Positions 1 to 11,200 of a stretch of 64,000 nucleotides of DNA are shown piece by piece. The translations under genes were made by a program, and so were the position numbers. The notes beneath the pieces were generated by a model. It saw only the letters and a program-made list of their open reading frames with translations. It searched no databases and had not been told where the DNA came from. The stretch covers positions 124,001-188,000 of the forward strand of contig JAGMUV010000048.1 of NCBI GenBank assembly GCA_020744425.1. Reading direction: 5' to 3'. The DNA comes from Dactylonectria macrodidyma (Eukaryota > Ascomycota > Sordariomycetes > Hypocreales > Nectriaceae). Positions within the stretch are counted from its first letter, which is position 1; each line of letters starts with the position of its first letter.

Positions 1-276
1 TAATAATCGTCTAGATGGTCTTAGACTAATAAGAGATTACGGAACCTAGTTAAGCATACACTGCAATAAATCTATATTTCTATTTAAACGAAGAAGTTTC
101 AAGCTTGCTATGACATTGCATTAAATGCAGGCTCTCAACTAACCCAATCTATAAAAGAATGACAATGTTAATAAGGTATAACTATCTAAATGGCTGAAGG
201 CTGGAAAAATCGTCGAACGAAACAAACCCCCTTCTTTATAGCCTATAACTACCTTTCGGAACAACCAACCCCCTAA

Positions 277-1335
277 CTACCCACAAGAGGTCATGCATGC
301 AAAGCTAACCGATGCTGACAGGATGGAAATTCCAGGGGCAATTAGCGAGGCAGTACCGAAGACAATATCAGAAATGCTCGCGATAGCAGAAGCAGAGCCT
401 CCAGAAGTAGCTAAGAAGCCGCACATCTTGCAGTTGTCACCTGCGGACTTGGAGATGGTGTACCGGAGGTTCCCCGAGAGCGCACCGCCGGCACCATGGA
501 TATCGATAGCTGTAGCGACATGGACCGCCTGCGGCCAGAGAGTGCTCTTTAGTCTATCGTCATACTGCCTCTCGCATGAACTCATGGAAGCACCAAAGCA
601 AAAGCCTTGGCGGTGCTTGAAGATGCGTTCCTCATCCGAGAGCGAAGTACTGTCGATCGTGGATTTCACGACGGCAATGAGCGCCTCTTTCATCATAGGC
701 ACAATGCGAGGGTCTGCGCCTTCACACGAGAATGTGATGTACAGGTCATTGGGCATGCGGTGGGGCGTCTCATCGCAGAGAGCAGGCTGTCCGTCTGCTT
801 TCAAGTATTCGTTGATCCACCATACGGGGTCTATATGGCCTTCAATGTCGACGTATTCTTTGGAGAATTTCATGTTCAGGGTTGGGTGAATGGTGTATTG
901 GGCCGTTTCAACGTCTGAAGACACAGATGGAGAGGAAGCCTCTCCGGTGTTTGAGGGCACAGATGCAGGAGATGCATTGATGGCGTTGTTGAAAGCATCG
1001 GCTGCATCTTGGCCCTCCTTGCCGTCGGCCGCGGCAGCAGCAGTCTTGCAGACATCAACGGACTCAGTGGGCGCTCGACACACGTTCTGGAGGTTAGAGC
1101 ATATGAAGTCGGTGATGGGGCGTATGTCGGGAGACGCGCCGTGAGGAAAGTTGTCGTTGTTTGTGGGCTTGTACCCAAAACCCAACATGCCATCTTGATT
1201 TTCGACGTACATGATGGTAGGTTCGGTGCAGACACCAAAGTCAGGGCTTGCGCGACGGATGAGTGCTCCATTGCTGAATTGCACTCGTGCCAGCAGTCCA
1301 AGAATGGAGAGAGCTGCAACTTTGGGCATGGCCAT
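277..1335 (-). CDS. Secreted hypothetical protein, cysteine-containing
   Basis: Single uninterrupted exon of 352 codons. I start at the ATG at 1335 rather than the upstream in-frame start at 1545, because it opens directly with a signal peptide: MAMPKVAALSILGLLARV, then small residues. The upstream 70 residues look like translated 5' UTR. The mature protein has scattered cysteines (VCTEP, FICSNLQNVC, VCKTA, CFGASMSSC, CKMCG, CMTSC), an Ala-rich stretch near residues 95-115, and a hydrophobic small-residue C-terminus rich in Ser, Ala and Ile ending in CMTSCG. I do not recognise a catalytic family. Location is probably extracellular or cell-surface. The C-terminal hydrophobic segment could be a membrane or GPI-type signal, but no clear omega site is visible. 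It is the left-most gene, with about 3.2 kb of non-coding DNA before the next one. I am confident that it is a gene and that it is secreted; its function is unknown. Confidence 0.75.
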   Translation of the reverse strand: MAMPKVAALSILGLLARVQFSNGALIRRASPDFGVCTEPTIMYVENQDGMLGFGYKPTNNDNFPHGASPDIRPITDFICSNLQNVCRAPTESVDVCKTAAAAADGKEGQDAADAFNNAINASPASVPSNTGEASSPSVSSDVETAQYTIHPTLNMKFSKEYVDIEGHIDPVWWINEYLKADGQPALCDETPHRMPNDLYITFSCEGADPRIVPMMKEALIAVVKSTIDSTSLSDEERIFKHRQGFCFGASMSSCERQYDDRLKSTLWPQAVHVATAIDIHGAGGALSGNLRYTISKSAGDNCKMCGFLATSGGSASAIASISDIVFGTASLIAPGISILSASVSFACMTSCG

Positions 1336-4300
1336 GGTCGGTCTGTGAAGACTGTGAGGGAGAAAAAGCTGGGAACTGTATCTTAGAAAGTTTGCTTGAT
1401 CTGAGTTAAGAGAATATGTTTTCAAGATGTAACTGGCGATGTCATTGTTTTTATACGCGGCTCTTCTTGTTGAGGGTCCCTGAGACACCTTCCTAAGATA
1501 GTATATTGGCTCCGGCTCCTGAATCACACAGATGAATACAACCACACATATCCCGTCTCTATGTTACCGTGGCTCTTTTCCCGTTCTCGTCCGTCGCTCA
1601 GGCCACTACAAGTTGGGGTTTTCTCTCTACACTCCGTCTGTTTGTAGCCAACGGGGTCACCCTGCTAGCTTCCCCAGCATGGAAATTTCAAGGGTTGAGA
1701 TGTATGCGGTCGAGATAGTAAGTCGAAGGATCACCCTTGCCGTGTCCCTACGTGGGTCTCAGACGCCCGTCCTAGGTGTTTAATGGCGCAGTAGGGCAAT
1801 CTTTACTTGCTCACGGGGAGCCAGAGCTACATTAAACCCCGATGGTAGATATGCGTCTGCGATTCCTATTGGCCCAATGGTCGCCGACCTTGACGAATTC
1901 TTATCCCGCCAGCAACCGAGCACTTACCTGGACAACCTTTGCACTATGTCAAGATAGGAATGAAGTTAAAGTTAAATTGAGGTGCTGATGCGTACTTACG
2001 ATCCATAAGACCCCTCAATTTGGGCGCAGTGCAGTTGAGGTGGCGAGACTTATGAGAGAGACTATCAGGGCCAATCTGAAACTGAAGCTTCAAAGCACTA
2101 CAACCTCCTTGAGGCTAAGCTGGGAAACTCAATTCAACCCCCACAAAGGACTAGGGTGTGTAAAACATTTTGGGCTTGTATTCATGCCTGCCCCTTGGCA
2201 TCTCTCGATAGCAGCCCATGTGAACCCATGCAATCCATTGATCATCGGTTAACATGCTCGGAGGAGGGCGGCATAAGGTGACAAGGATCTGAATCCTACG
2301 GCTTTCCTCAACCGTTCCCGCCTTTGTCGCCTCTGAGAGGGCAATCGCTTCCAAGGAAACACTTTTCAGGAACACCAATCGACAGGTTACGGCTCCACCA
2401 GGCGGGAGACTTACAACTTACCCGCGTCTTGACGCTGGTAAACTTCAGAATCGAATGCGGAAAACCGCTACTTAATGATTCAACTCAATGCGGCAGCGTT
2501 GGACCGAAACTCTCGATATCAGCGGGACTGCCGCTTCTTTGAGCGTAGCACTCGCTACTCTCCACTTAGAGCGAACACCAAGCCACTAACGTACCGATCA
2601 CACTTGCGCCTCTCTGCCCTCTCATTCTACACCCCGTGATATACTTGACCCGTAATCCGGCCTACGTTCAGACACCGGTTCGGACATGGTCTTCAACCAA
2701 TGACTACTCTGAAAATAACAGCTCTTTTGGACCTCGATTCTGTTTGGTGCGTAAGAGTGCACTAGACGCCAGCACCAATTATGTTGAAGTGCACTACGTC
2801 TCTCATCGAATAGCAGTGGACTATGCAGGATGCCACAAAGAGCAGGGCACCAGATGTCGCAATTAGCGCAGCTATGTCACAAAGGAACAGCGTGACAGGT
2901 CACAACAGAGCATTCGATAGAGAGATTGAAAGAGCCTTGTTCTATTATAAAGGAAAAGCGCGCATAGCGCTATATTTACTTAACACTGCTGCGGCCCCTT
3001 ATTACGTGACGCGACCTTAGCCCATTGGAGCCCAGCATCTGTACAACGCCAGATACAGAGTGCACAGCATGCCGAGAGCCTATCATATTGAGTGCAGTAA
3101 ATCCTCCCAGCCAATAAGAGGATATGGGGCGGCAAGATGACAAGGGAGCAAGGCATGACAAGCTTACCGTCCCGAAGCACGCGCTCTGCGACACATCCCG
3201 CGTCTCATGAGGGTGCCTTCTCTTGGATTATCCAATGGGCGGGTTAGGATTGAGTGCACTACAACTTGCAAGTTCAACGAGACCCTGCCCAATCATGCCC
3301 ACTGGATTGAAAGACACTGGATTGAAAGACGTATAGGTGTGCAGTGACCATTTCTGTCACGAATAGAAACCTTGCAAATAGTGCATTACGCTTCAGCCTC
3401 GCCGCCATGGACTCGTAGTAAGCCGCTACCCTTTGTCTGCAATTCATCCAAGTAGCACATGGCACGCTGATTACCGCTAGCAGCAATATGGACGCTCACT
3501 CCTGCGGCGAATTACAGTCTTACAAATAGTTCATTGCGCTTCATGCTCAATGAAATTGAGGCTGCAGGATGACCTCGCTGTCCGGGAAAGAACGCCACCG
3601 TCCGTTTGCCATGGATGATGCATACCTTACGCGATGGATCCAACTTGCCAAGTAGCGCATTGCGCGTTTCCAACGGTCAGGAGCGAATCAGATTTTGCTC
3701 AGCGAGTTATTACACTGCTCAATTCTCAACTTCCTCTGGTGATGAGGCTACTTGTCGCATTCGAATACCAGCGGCGTACTTACCATGGCTGCAATTCCCA
3801 GCTACCTGCCCACAGAGCGCTCTCGTGGGCTCAAGGGCTATAAGGGGCGCCCATGTCTTCCTCACGGCTTGAACAGATACAAGTCATACAACACTGAAAT
3901 TCTTCAATAATACCCCTTAAGAGATTTATCGCACGAGGACGGTCTTGATTCTTCTCCGAGTAAACAGTTTACCTCCTATCACTACCCCAATTTCTCATCA
4001 CTCATATTCTTCATTGGCTGATTTTGGTAGCGCATGACATGCGTGTATGAAGTTACATACAAATCGAGTTGGGGGCTGTGATTTAAGCTTAATCACGTAT
4101 ATTAACTACTCTCACACACGTTTGAGGTGATCGAAGCCGCCGCTAGAGAAGGATGGGGCAGCCGACATTGAGATTGGTACTAAAGATTAGTACGTCAGCG
4201 CAAAGTTGTTGGAATGAGTTCGTTATTGACGAGCCTAGTGGGGTATTTGGGTGGTCACAAATCAATTCCATGAGGGTTAGCACCCTATGCTGACATCTCC

Positions 4301-4542
4301 AAGCGCCTCAGCTTTTTGCAACTAGTTACCTGGGCAGCATACGCTTGCCGCGAAACCCAGTCCGTCTGATGCCAGGAGGTTTGAAGAGGATTGTGCCAGA
4401 TGGATGTGCCCTACTTGGTTCGGGTTCTATGCATGAATGCCAGTAGCATAGGGAAGACCCTAAGATGAAACCAATTAGTGCAGAGAAGTTAGTCTATAAG
4501 GTTGCAGCCTAATGTAGATCATTTTGTAGTCCATTATCAAAA
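1336..4542. other. Intergenic stretch, no gene recognised
   Basis: About 3.2 kb separate the secreted-protein gene from the reductase gene. Open frames here are short (under 90 codons), overlap on both strands and show no recognisable domain, signal peptide or splice-linked continuation. Base composition is ordinary, not AT-rich. The only structure seen is a set of degenerate short repeats near 3365-3675, listed separately, and a doubled 16-bp string around 3302-3330 (ACTGGATTGAAAGACx). Confidence 0.6.
3365..3675. repeat. Degenerate short repeats with core TAGYGCATTRCGC
   Basis: Near 3371, 3448, 3524 and 3646 the sequence repeats an imperfect string of the form CTTRCMAATAG-YKCATTRCGCTTC. The first three are spaced about 76-77 bp apart, the fourth about 120 bp further on. 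Similar cores occur near 37705-37850. The copies are divergent, so this may be remains of a tandem array or of a small dispersed repeat. Confidence 0.35.
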
Positions 4543-5770
4543 TCACACCAAGTCCTCCGTATTCATCTTCACACTTTCTTCCAGAGCTGTCCAGCCCTTG
4601 TAGCCCATCTCTTTCAAATACCCCTCAGCCTTTGGGGCCAGTACAATCTGGCTCTGATCCAACCCAGTCTCGGCAAAATCAGGAGAGAACTCCTTTTCGG
4701 GGTAAATGCCTCTCATGGCTGTTTGAATCATGTGCCAAGTGTATGGCCCCGCATAAGCAAAGATTCGCTCGTCACATATGTTAGGGTGAAGAAGGGCGGC
4801 CAGATGAAGGCGCGCAGTGTCTTTCACGTCGACGTAGAAAACTAAAAGCAGATATTGTTTTAGCATTCATGATAACCATTAGTCATTAAATATCTACTCA
4901 CACTGATGAGCCGCATTAACCGACTCGTGGTCGCCCCTGAATAAAGCCTCGATGAGGCCAGAAGTTGATGGGTGCCCCTGGTTGTCCAGGTCGAGGCTTT
5001 CGCCTATATTCATACTTGGAAGCACTGCGTATATGAGCCTTCGTTAGCTTCAGAAGCCCCAAACTACCACTACCAGTGAACTACCACGATTGGCTCACCT
5101 GTGTTGAGAACAAAGCCAGGCTTGTTTTCGTGATACCACTTCCACAGTTCTCTCTCAGTTTGCGCTTTGCTCGCCGCGTAGACTGCAAACCCCCTGTCTG
5201 CAAGATACGGAGGCGGGGCCCAGGCTGCTTCGATCGCCTCTTCGTTCCACGTGTCGCTTGAGATTCTCGGCCAATTCCCGTGCTTCGGAGTCGTTGCAGC
5301 AGCGCAAGATGATGTGTACACAAATCTCCTAATATCTCGATTCTGCGCCGCTGAACGAAGGAGATTCAAGCCCATGGCAACGGTTGGAGGGATAACTTGA
5401 TCTGGGTCTGAATCAAACGTCATGTCCGATGCGGCATGAACAATGCCCAAAACTCCTATAAAAAAAAATCAGCAGCCGAGTATGATACCAAATGCTTCCA
5501 GAATGCACCTTTCAGAACAACATCAAAGGCATTAGCCTCTGCAGTGTTGGGCACAGTACAGAGTTGAAACCTGTCTGGACCATACTTCTTCTCAAACAGC
5601 GAAGTTATCCACGAAGTTTTGGCAGCATCCCTAGTAATGCCTCGGACGTTGTAACCTCTGGAAAGCAACTGATCTGCGATGTGGCTTCCAACGAATCCGC
5701 TTACACCCGTCACAAGGACGGTGGTCCCGGCAGCGAGGTCTGGCTCATAAGGAAAGAACATAGCGGGCAT
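4543..5770 (-). CDS. Extended SDR, NAD(P)-dependent aldehyde/ketone reductase (Gre2/dihydroflavonol reductase-like)
   Basis: Four exons: 5509-5770, 5099-5455, 4902-5024, 4841 down to 4543. They join to 1041 nt (346 residues), the usual length for this family, with all three splice phases consistent. The cofactor motif TGVSGFVGSH is at residues 21-30. VHAASDM follows the second Rossmann strand. The catalytic pair is YAASK at 180-184, with Ser in TSSCAA near 136. The C-terminal VLPSMNIG and FYVDVKDTARLHLAAL motifs are typical of extended SDRs acting on aldehydes or ketones. The protein is expected to be cytosolic and to reduce a carbonyl using NADPH; the substrate cannot be read from sequence. 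No neighbouring pathway genes are seen. The exon joins give typical family wording across each junction (VVLKG-VLGIVHAAS, FVLNT-VLPSMN), so I trust the model. Confidence 0.9.
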
Positions 5771-5927
5771 CGGTGCAACGTTTTGGCGTTTGTTGGACTG
5801 GAATTCAGCCCCGTGGTGTTGATATCTGGTTCTGAAGCATGGGAAGCGTGTCTATATATACCTTTTGTTAAGAAAGACGCCATATGGCTGTATGAGAATA
5901 ACCTCATGATTTTCATTGAGATCAGGT

Positions 5928-6272
5928 AGAATCTCCAGACTGCGACTTGGACATACGAATAGGCCCTGTCGCGTGGATAATGTTGCTCTTGAAGTGACCA
6001 ATGACATCCCTGCCACGCAGGCAAACATCTACAGCAACAGTTATTAAAATTTGGATTACGTCTTACGCATCTTGATTACAAATCTTCGATTTCTAACGAG
6101 AATCTCCAGACTGCGTCTGAATATATGAATAGCCCCTGTTACGTAGATAATGTTGCTCTTGAAGTGACCAATGACATCCCTGCCACGCAGGCAAACATCT
6201 ACAGCAACAGTTATTAAAATATTGGATTATGTCTTAGTCTGCATCTTGATTACAAATCGTCGATTTCTAATG
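5928..6272. repeat. Tandem duplication, two copies of about 172 bp
   Basis: Copy 1 (about 5928-6098) begins AGAATCTCCAGACTGCG and ends GATTTCTAACG. Copy 2 (about 6099-6272) repeats it with scattered changes. The central part (TAATGTTGCTCTTGAAGTGA through the AACAGTTATTAAAAT string) is identical. Differences such as CGCGTGG to TACGTAG are mostly C-to-T or G-to-A. It lies just upstream of the reductase gene start and next to a MULE fragment, so it may be transposon-related. Confidence 0.8.
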
Positions 6273-6316
6273 ACGTAGACCTTGTTTGATATCAGCCTAC
6301 ACCCAGTTAATACCAT

Positions 6317-6736
6317 TCATAGATAGGAGCAGGTAAAACGCCTTGAGAAGTTGCACTTCAGTCGGTCCAAGGACCGAATGTGGTCCTGTTCAGTCTCGCC
6401 ACTGAGGAATATAAACGCAATGCAGAAATACTGTTGGCAAGCGTCGACTCCGGTCATATCCAGGAGCGGCATTCCGTACTTGTTCGTCTTATAGGCGCAG
6501 TCCAGTATTATTGTATCTTGGTAGGCCTGGAGGTATGCTAGCGAGTTTGGGTGGGCGATCAGGACAGCTGTTACTCGGTTAACTGTACCTAGTTGCATTC
6601 GGTTCCAGAATCCTTCTCGATCTAGTTGGTTGGCAAGTGCGTTGATCGTACTCTGTCCTTCGCAAATATCTCGTCTTGTATCTGCAATGACATTTAGATA
6701 TTTTGCTGAATTGCAATAGAAGTGGTGTTTTGGCAT
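6317..6736 (-). pseudogene. MULE-type transposase fragment
   Basis: A 139-codon open frame holds the hallmark of the fungal Mutator-like (MULE) transposase core: ILDCAYKTNKYGMPLLDMTGV, followed by a hydrophobic strand FCIAFIFLSGE and TEQDHIRSLDRLK. The first catalytic Asp of the DDE triad is the D of ILDCAYKTN. A full MULE transposase is several hundred residues, and neither the zinc-binding N-terminus nor the rest of the DDE core can be followed, so this is a truncated relic. No terminal inverted repeats were found around it. It lies just downstream of the decayed regulator at 7.0-8.3 kb. Confidence 0.75.
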
Positions 6737-6999
6737 ATGTATGTTCTGATATTTTTAGGGGCTATTCCAGCGTTTGACAGGCTTGTAAGCTGAGACCTAT
6801 GCTCTCCGGGCCAGCAGGACAACAACCCTGTCGCGGATGCTGACCGGGCGGCCTCATCCCGGGGTACGGACCCGTCTACATCGTTTTGCGAGCCGGGAAG
6901 CAGATGACCGAGTCCCTGCCGCTCAACTGAAGACAGATCATCGCCAAGAACTTTCTCAATAGGTGAAGATTTTTGTATAAAGACGCTTGAATTTCAGCG

Positions 7000-8255
7000 A
7001 GTGTCATTTGAGGTATGCGATAAAGGGGATGATATAATGTAACAGTCCTTGATAGCGGGGTCAGCAGCTGACTCTCGCAGTAGGGTTTGGAGTTCCTCGG
7101 AGCCAGGGACCAGCATTTTTGCAATACCTGCAGCTAAAGTGTTAGCCTTGATAGCTGTCAGCACACCTCTGATATGTTCTCCCGTACCCGGGGTACTAAC
7201 CTTAAGTAGATGGAGGTTGGCACCTATGACGAACTGCCAACAGTGCACAGGAACATACTTGAGCATTTTGCATGCCACTCGGTCATTAGCAGCAAGGCTA
7301 CAACAGCTCTAAGAAATCGAGTTACAAGAGGCCCCCAGAGAACCAACTGTAGGTATTTCTAGAGTAGCGGCCATGCCTGCCAGTACATCCTTTCGGACCT
7401 GATCTCGCCTCGCACCCCCGAAAGGATGTAATAACAAGATGCCAGAGTGACGAGATATGTCAGCAGCGAGGGCTCTTCTACAGTAAGTAGATCATATCTA
7501 GCTCTGTCGCGATAGAATGCATGAACCATGGGGCGCAAGGGCCAGAGGACGCAGAAGTAAAAATCGAGATATTCGATAACCTCGAGCTCCGTTACGATGC
7601 CCCTTTTGAACAGGACGAACTTATTCTAGTCAGTTATGTCAATAGGCCAGGGCCATGTCTCTCTAGCAGTGTTTGCAGAGTGCGGTGACGATAGGCATGG
7701 GCGACTGAGACTTCTGTCTCCTGGATCTCCTTATGTGTCATGGTCGGCAGCCTCTTTCTGCACTCTAGCAGCGGCGAGGGGTAGGGGGTCTTGGACAGGC
7801 TACGCGGCTGGCTCGTCAAAAAGGGAGTTGTCCTTCACGTGTTAGATTGTTGCTACAGGCTCCTCCTGGCTAGTAGATAGCGACCATGATTTTATTAAAC
7901 CCCTTCGTCGGGGCAGCCAGTCTCGGGTCGTTCGTCTTCCGCTGACGATTCTGGGATTCCAGAACTGACAAGACCCGCCAGCATTGATGCAGCGCCAGCA
8001 GGAATGGCGCTGGCCCGTCACAGCCGGCACGGAGCGGGTTTTATGCGGTCGACACGCATCGCATGAATTGTACGCCCGTTGCCGTGTTGCTTTAGCAGAA
8101 GAGACGATTTGTTTGACGGGCAAGAACTGGAGCCTTTCATGTACTTGAAGTTGTTGTTGTTGTATTATTACCGTCGTGAAGACATCTAGATGTCCACAGA
8201 ATCCCTTATGGGCAAGACGACGTGCTAGGCTGGGGTCTACAGTTAAAGAAACCAA
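7000..8255 (-). pseudogene. Decayed Zn(II)2Cys6 transcription factor
   Basis: Three pieces on one strand line up with a fungal Zn2Cys6 regulator. Around 7970-8070 is a zinc-cluster-like segment, CDACRPHKTRS...SCWRCINAGGSCQF, in which the third cysteine is replaced by Ser. At about 7365-7620 is a middle-homology-region-like segment (GIVTELEVIEYLDFYF, YLVTLASCYYILSGVRGEIR). After an in-frame TAG at 7359-7361 it continues with TRFLRAVVALLLMTEWHAK. Below 7280 a further frame (GVLTAIKANTLAAGIAKML) may be the C-terminal part. The pieces are in different frames with stops between them that I could not repair as introns, so this is a pseudogene. One stop reads TAG where CAG would fit, which suits RIP. 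The boundaries are approximate. Confidence 0.65.
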
Positions 8256-11200
8256 GGTACAGGGTAGCTAGCTTTGGCTGGAGCCGACAGCGTAGCTAAG
8301 ACTGACCCGGGGCCCCGCAATCCGATGTCACGTGTAAGTCTAATTACATCCCTCCACGAGCCGAAATTGCGATCCTTCTTCCTCTTCCGTCTAACAATTA
8401 TGCAGCCCTATTTGACCTATTATTTCGTGCCCGACATCCGTCAGCGGATATTCAGGGCGCAGCCCGATGACTGCAATATCATCCGATTCTTTTTCATGTA
8501 CTTGAAGAGGCCTCGCCTTACGCTCCTATAGCATTATGAGCGCCCCCTCTTTTCTCCGAGTCTCATATACTGACTGTGACAGCCTGGATCTTTAACAAAG
8601 CATGTATTTCCAAAGATAAGGTCTTATTTGTTGCTAGCTCGATGGGAGGTAAGCAGGTGCGCGGTAAAGTAACTACATATTATCGTTGTTTACAGCGGAA
8701 TACAACACAGGGTACTGAGGAGTCATTTTAATGAAATAGGGTCAATATCGGATGAATTCTTAATTAAAACTGATTATCTAACGCTGGCTTTCAAAGCCAT
8801 TTAGTCTAGGACTTAAATAAGAACAGCGGCCTTAATTAATTAAGATAAGAGGGTAACAATTAACAGAATGCTAGTTGTAGAATGAAGTAGTTTTCACCTC
8901 TTATTGAATTAATTGACTATAAGAAGATGATTGTTATTGGAATATCTATTTAGAATGACTCTATAGATGAAATACTTCATAAATCATCATCTCTCAAACC
9001 CAAGCTTTTCTATTATCTAGATGCGTCCGATATAGTGGCCACATTACACACATTCTGCGCACTTGGGGTGGTTGCACCCTGGACAAAGAGTACTTGTAGC
9101 AATCGAACCACGACCGCAGTTGCACTGTTGAATTGTCAATTATTGAAGTTATTATATAACGCGGATGAGCAAAGATATAATGGGATGACTGACACATGTC
9201 CACAGTCCCGAATGACCACTCTGCTGCTAATTTTAGTGATATTCTCCTGAGTATAGAACGGGCGAGTCATACAAGAAGAAGCTTCAAGCTTGGGAATAAA
9301 CCAACATGGAAGAGAACTTGACTGAAAAGATAATTCTCATGCTGGGCATCGGGAAGAACGTAGATGCTGGAAAAGCCCATGATTGAGATTTGTTTGGTGA
9401 TTTGACGGTGTAATTTGATGGTTCTAACTGAACAGCTAAGCAACAGAGGGCTCGAGGAGGATTGCTGCCGTGACTTTTGAGTCTAATACTTCGAGGAAAT
9501 GTGAGTGCCTGGATGGGTTATAAGTTCCTCAAACTCGGCCGTTTTTGAACAGTGAAGTTCCTCGGCAAGTAGAAATGAGCCTTCAAACCCCATGCTTGAG
9601 TTGGCCGTCCAAATTCGAATTAAACTCCTAGAGGCAGCAAACAACTTTTCTGGCTCACGACTATGGTTGGACGTGCAAACCAGAGACAAACAAGTAGGAT
9701 TTTATCCATGCTGATACCGTTCTCGCTCATTCCATTGAGACCTGTCCTAATCCTAGTTACCCCAGGGGTGCGGCGGAGAAATGGACGGCAAACATTGAAA
9801 GTGGAATAGCCTCTATTTATTACCTCACAATTACATCTTTTCAGCGCGCCAGACTAGCCTCGCTTTGCACCTACTGTAGCCATCATAGGAACCTTGTGAA
9901 GTTTGTCGATGAATTTCACATTACAAACTATCGAGGGGTTCTATCTAGCTATCAAACTCACGATACTGATCAATTCTAGACTGCCCAATGTCTTGCCATT
10001 GCCAATACGCTCTGCAAGAATAGTATGTTTGCCAGACTTGATGTCGAGTAGCATAATACAATGATGCGAGACGGTTTGCACAGGGGTCTGAAAAGGATTT
10101 GGAGACTAGGTATTTGACTCCCTAGTAATAGGGGATTTTTAGAGGATTTTTAGAAGGTCAATTCGTTCAGATAGGATCATCAGCTTTAACAGCTATGAAA
10201 GGACGGGGCCATCCAGCAGCCGGAAATCACCGGACCTTTGTTTTCTAGATTGTATGGCTATCAATTTTATTGCAGATTTCCTGCCCTCTGTCTGTTCCCT
10301 TCTAATTCGGCTGAAAATGCCCTCTTCCTACGAGCCCGACCGGCGAAGTCCTCGATCAGCCGCCCAAGCCCGGATCTGCCGCTGCAACCTTCATCTTTTG
10401 AGCCTTGCCACAATCCGCAGCAAAGATTCAACAAGAAAAATTGTTTAACTAGGCGCTTTTCTAGCTATTCTAAAATGACTGACCTGTGCCTTGTTCGTGG
10501 TGGTGCTACAAGTAGCCGTGGCCGACCTATGTTGGAGGCGGCAAGACAGTTACGGTCGCGATCAGCCTTGAGCTTTGGTAGCCTCAATAAGCTACTTCTT
10601 CGGGCTCCGTGATGGAAACGGAATTAGGCCACTAGAATACGTAGGGATGACGTCAGACATCAGGGGATGACGAGTATCCAAGCTGTGTGCGCAGGGGTGC
10701 TGTGGTTGGATTACTGAACTCTGCCGGCTACTGAGCAGCATACGTAAATTGTTAGGGTTCGGCCATGACGGTGGAAACGGGGTCAATCGCAACAGCACCG
10801 CTCACAGTCAACCGTCCAGCATCTACCATAATTTGTTGGCGTCCCTATCTGTTCTAAGGCAACAAACGGCTAATGCGAGAGAACAAACAACGACTAGACC
10901 ATGAGAACTCGTACTTCAGACGAAAGTGGGAAGCGCCGCGTCACGAGTCAGGAACTACCCCTGTTGGAGTTGTTGGTCCAACCTGGTCGCCCCTGTTTTG
11001 TTTTCGTGGTTGGTAGCTTTGAAGAAGATTCTGGCTTTGCCAAGGCGACTCACCTCGCGGCCCCCTGTCGAGGGTCCCGCGCATCGCGCATCCATAACGC
11101 CTATTTACATTTTTGTTATGCGAGCAAACATTGGACGCACGGCGTGATTCGGACGTTCGTTACCATCATCCGCGAGAGGTGGCGACGGCTCCGCTCCATA

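Noticed and set aside
876..1319. 147-codon minus-strand frame inside the first secreted-protein gene
   Set aside because: Overlaps the signal-peptide-bearing gene in another frame and shows no domain.
10238..10612. 124-codon plus-strand frame
   Set aside because: No recognisable domain, competing frame on the same strand, low-complexity Ser/Arg/Pro composition.
10856..10930. bZIP-like charged helix string (NKRLMRENKQRLDHENSYF)
   Set aside because: Too short, no basic region before it and no continuing frame.
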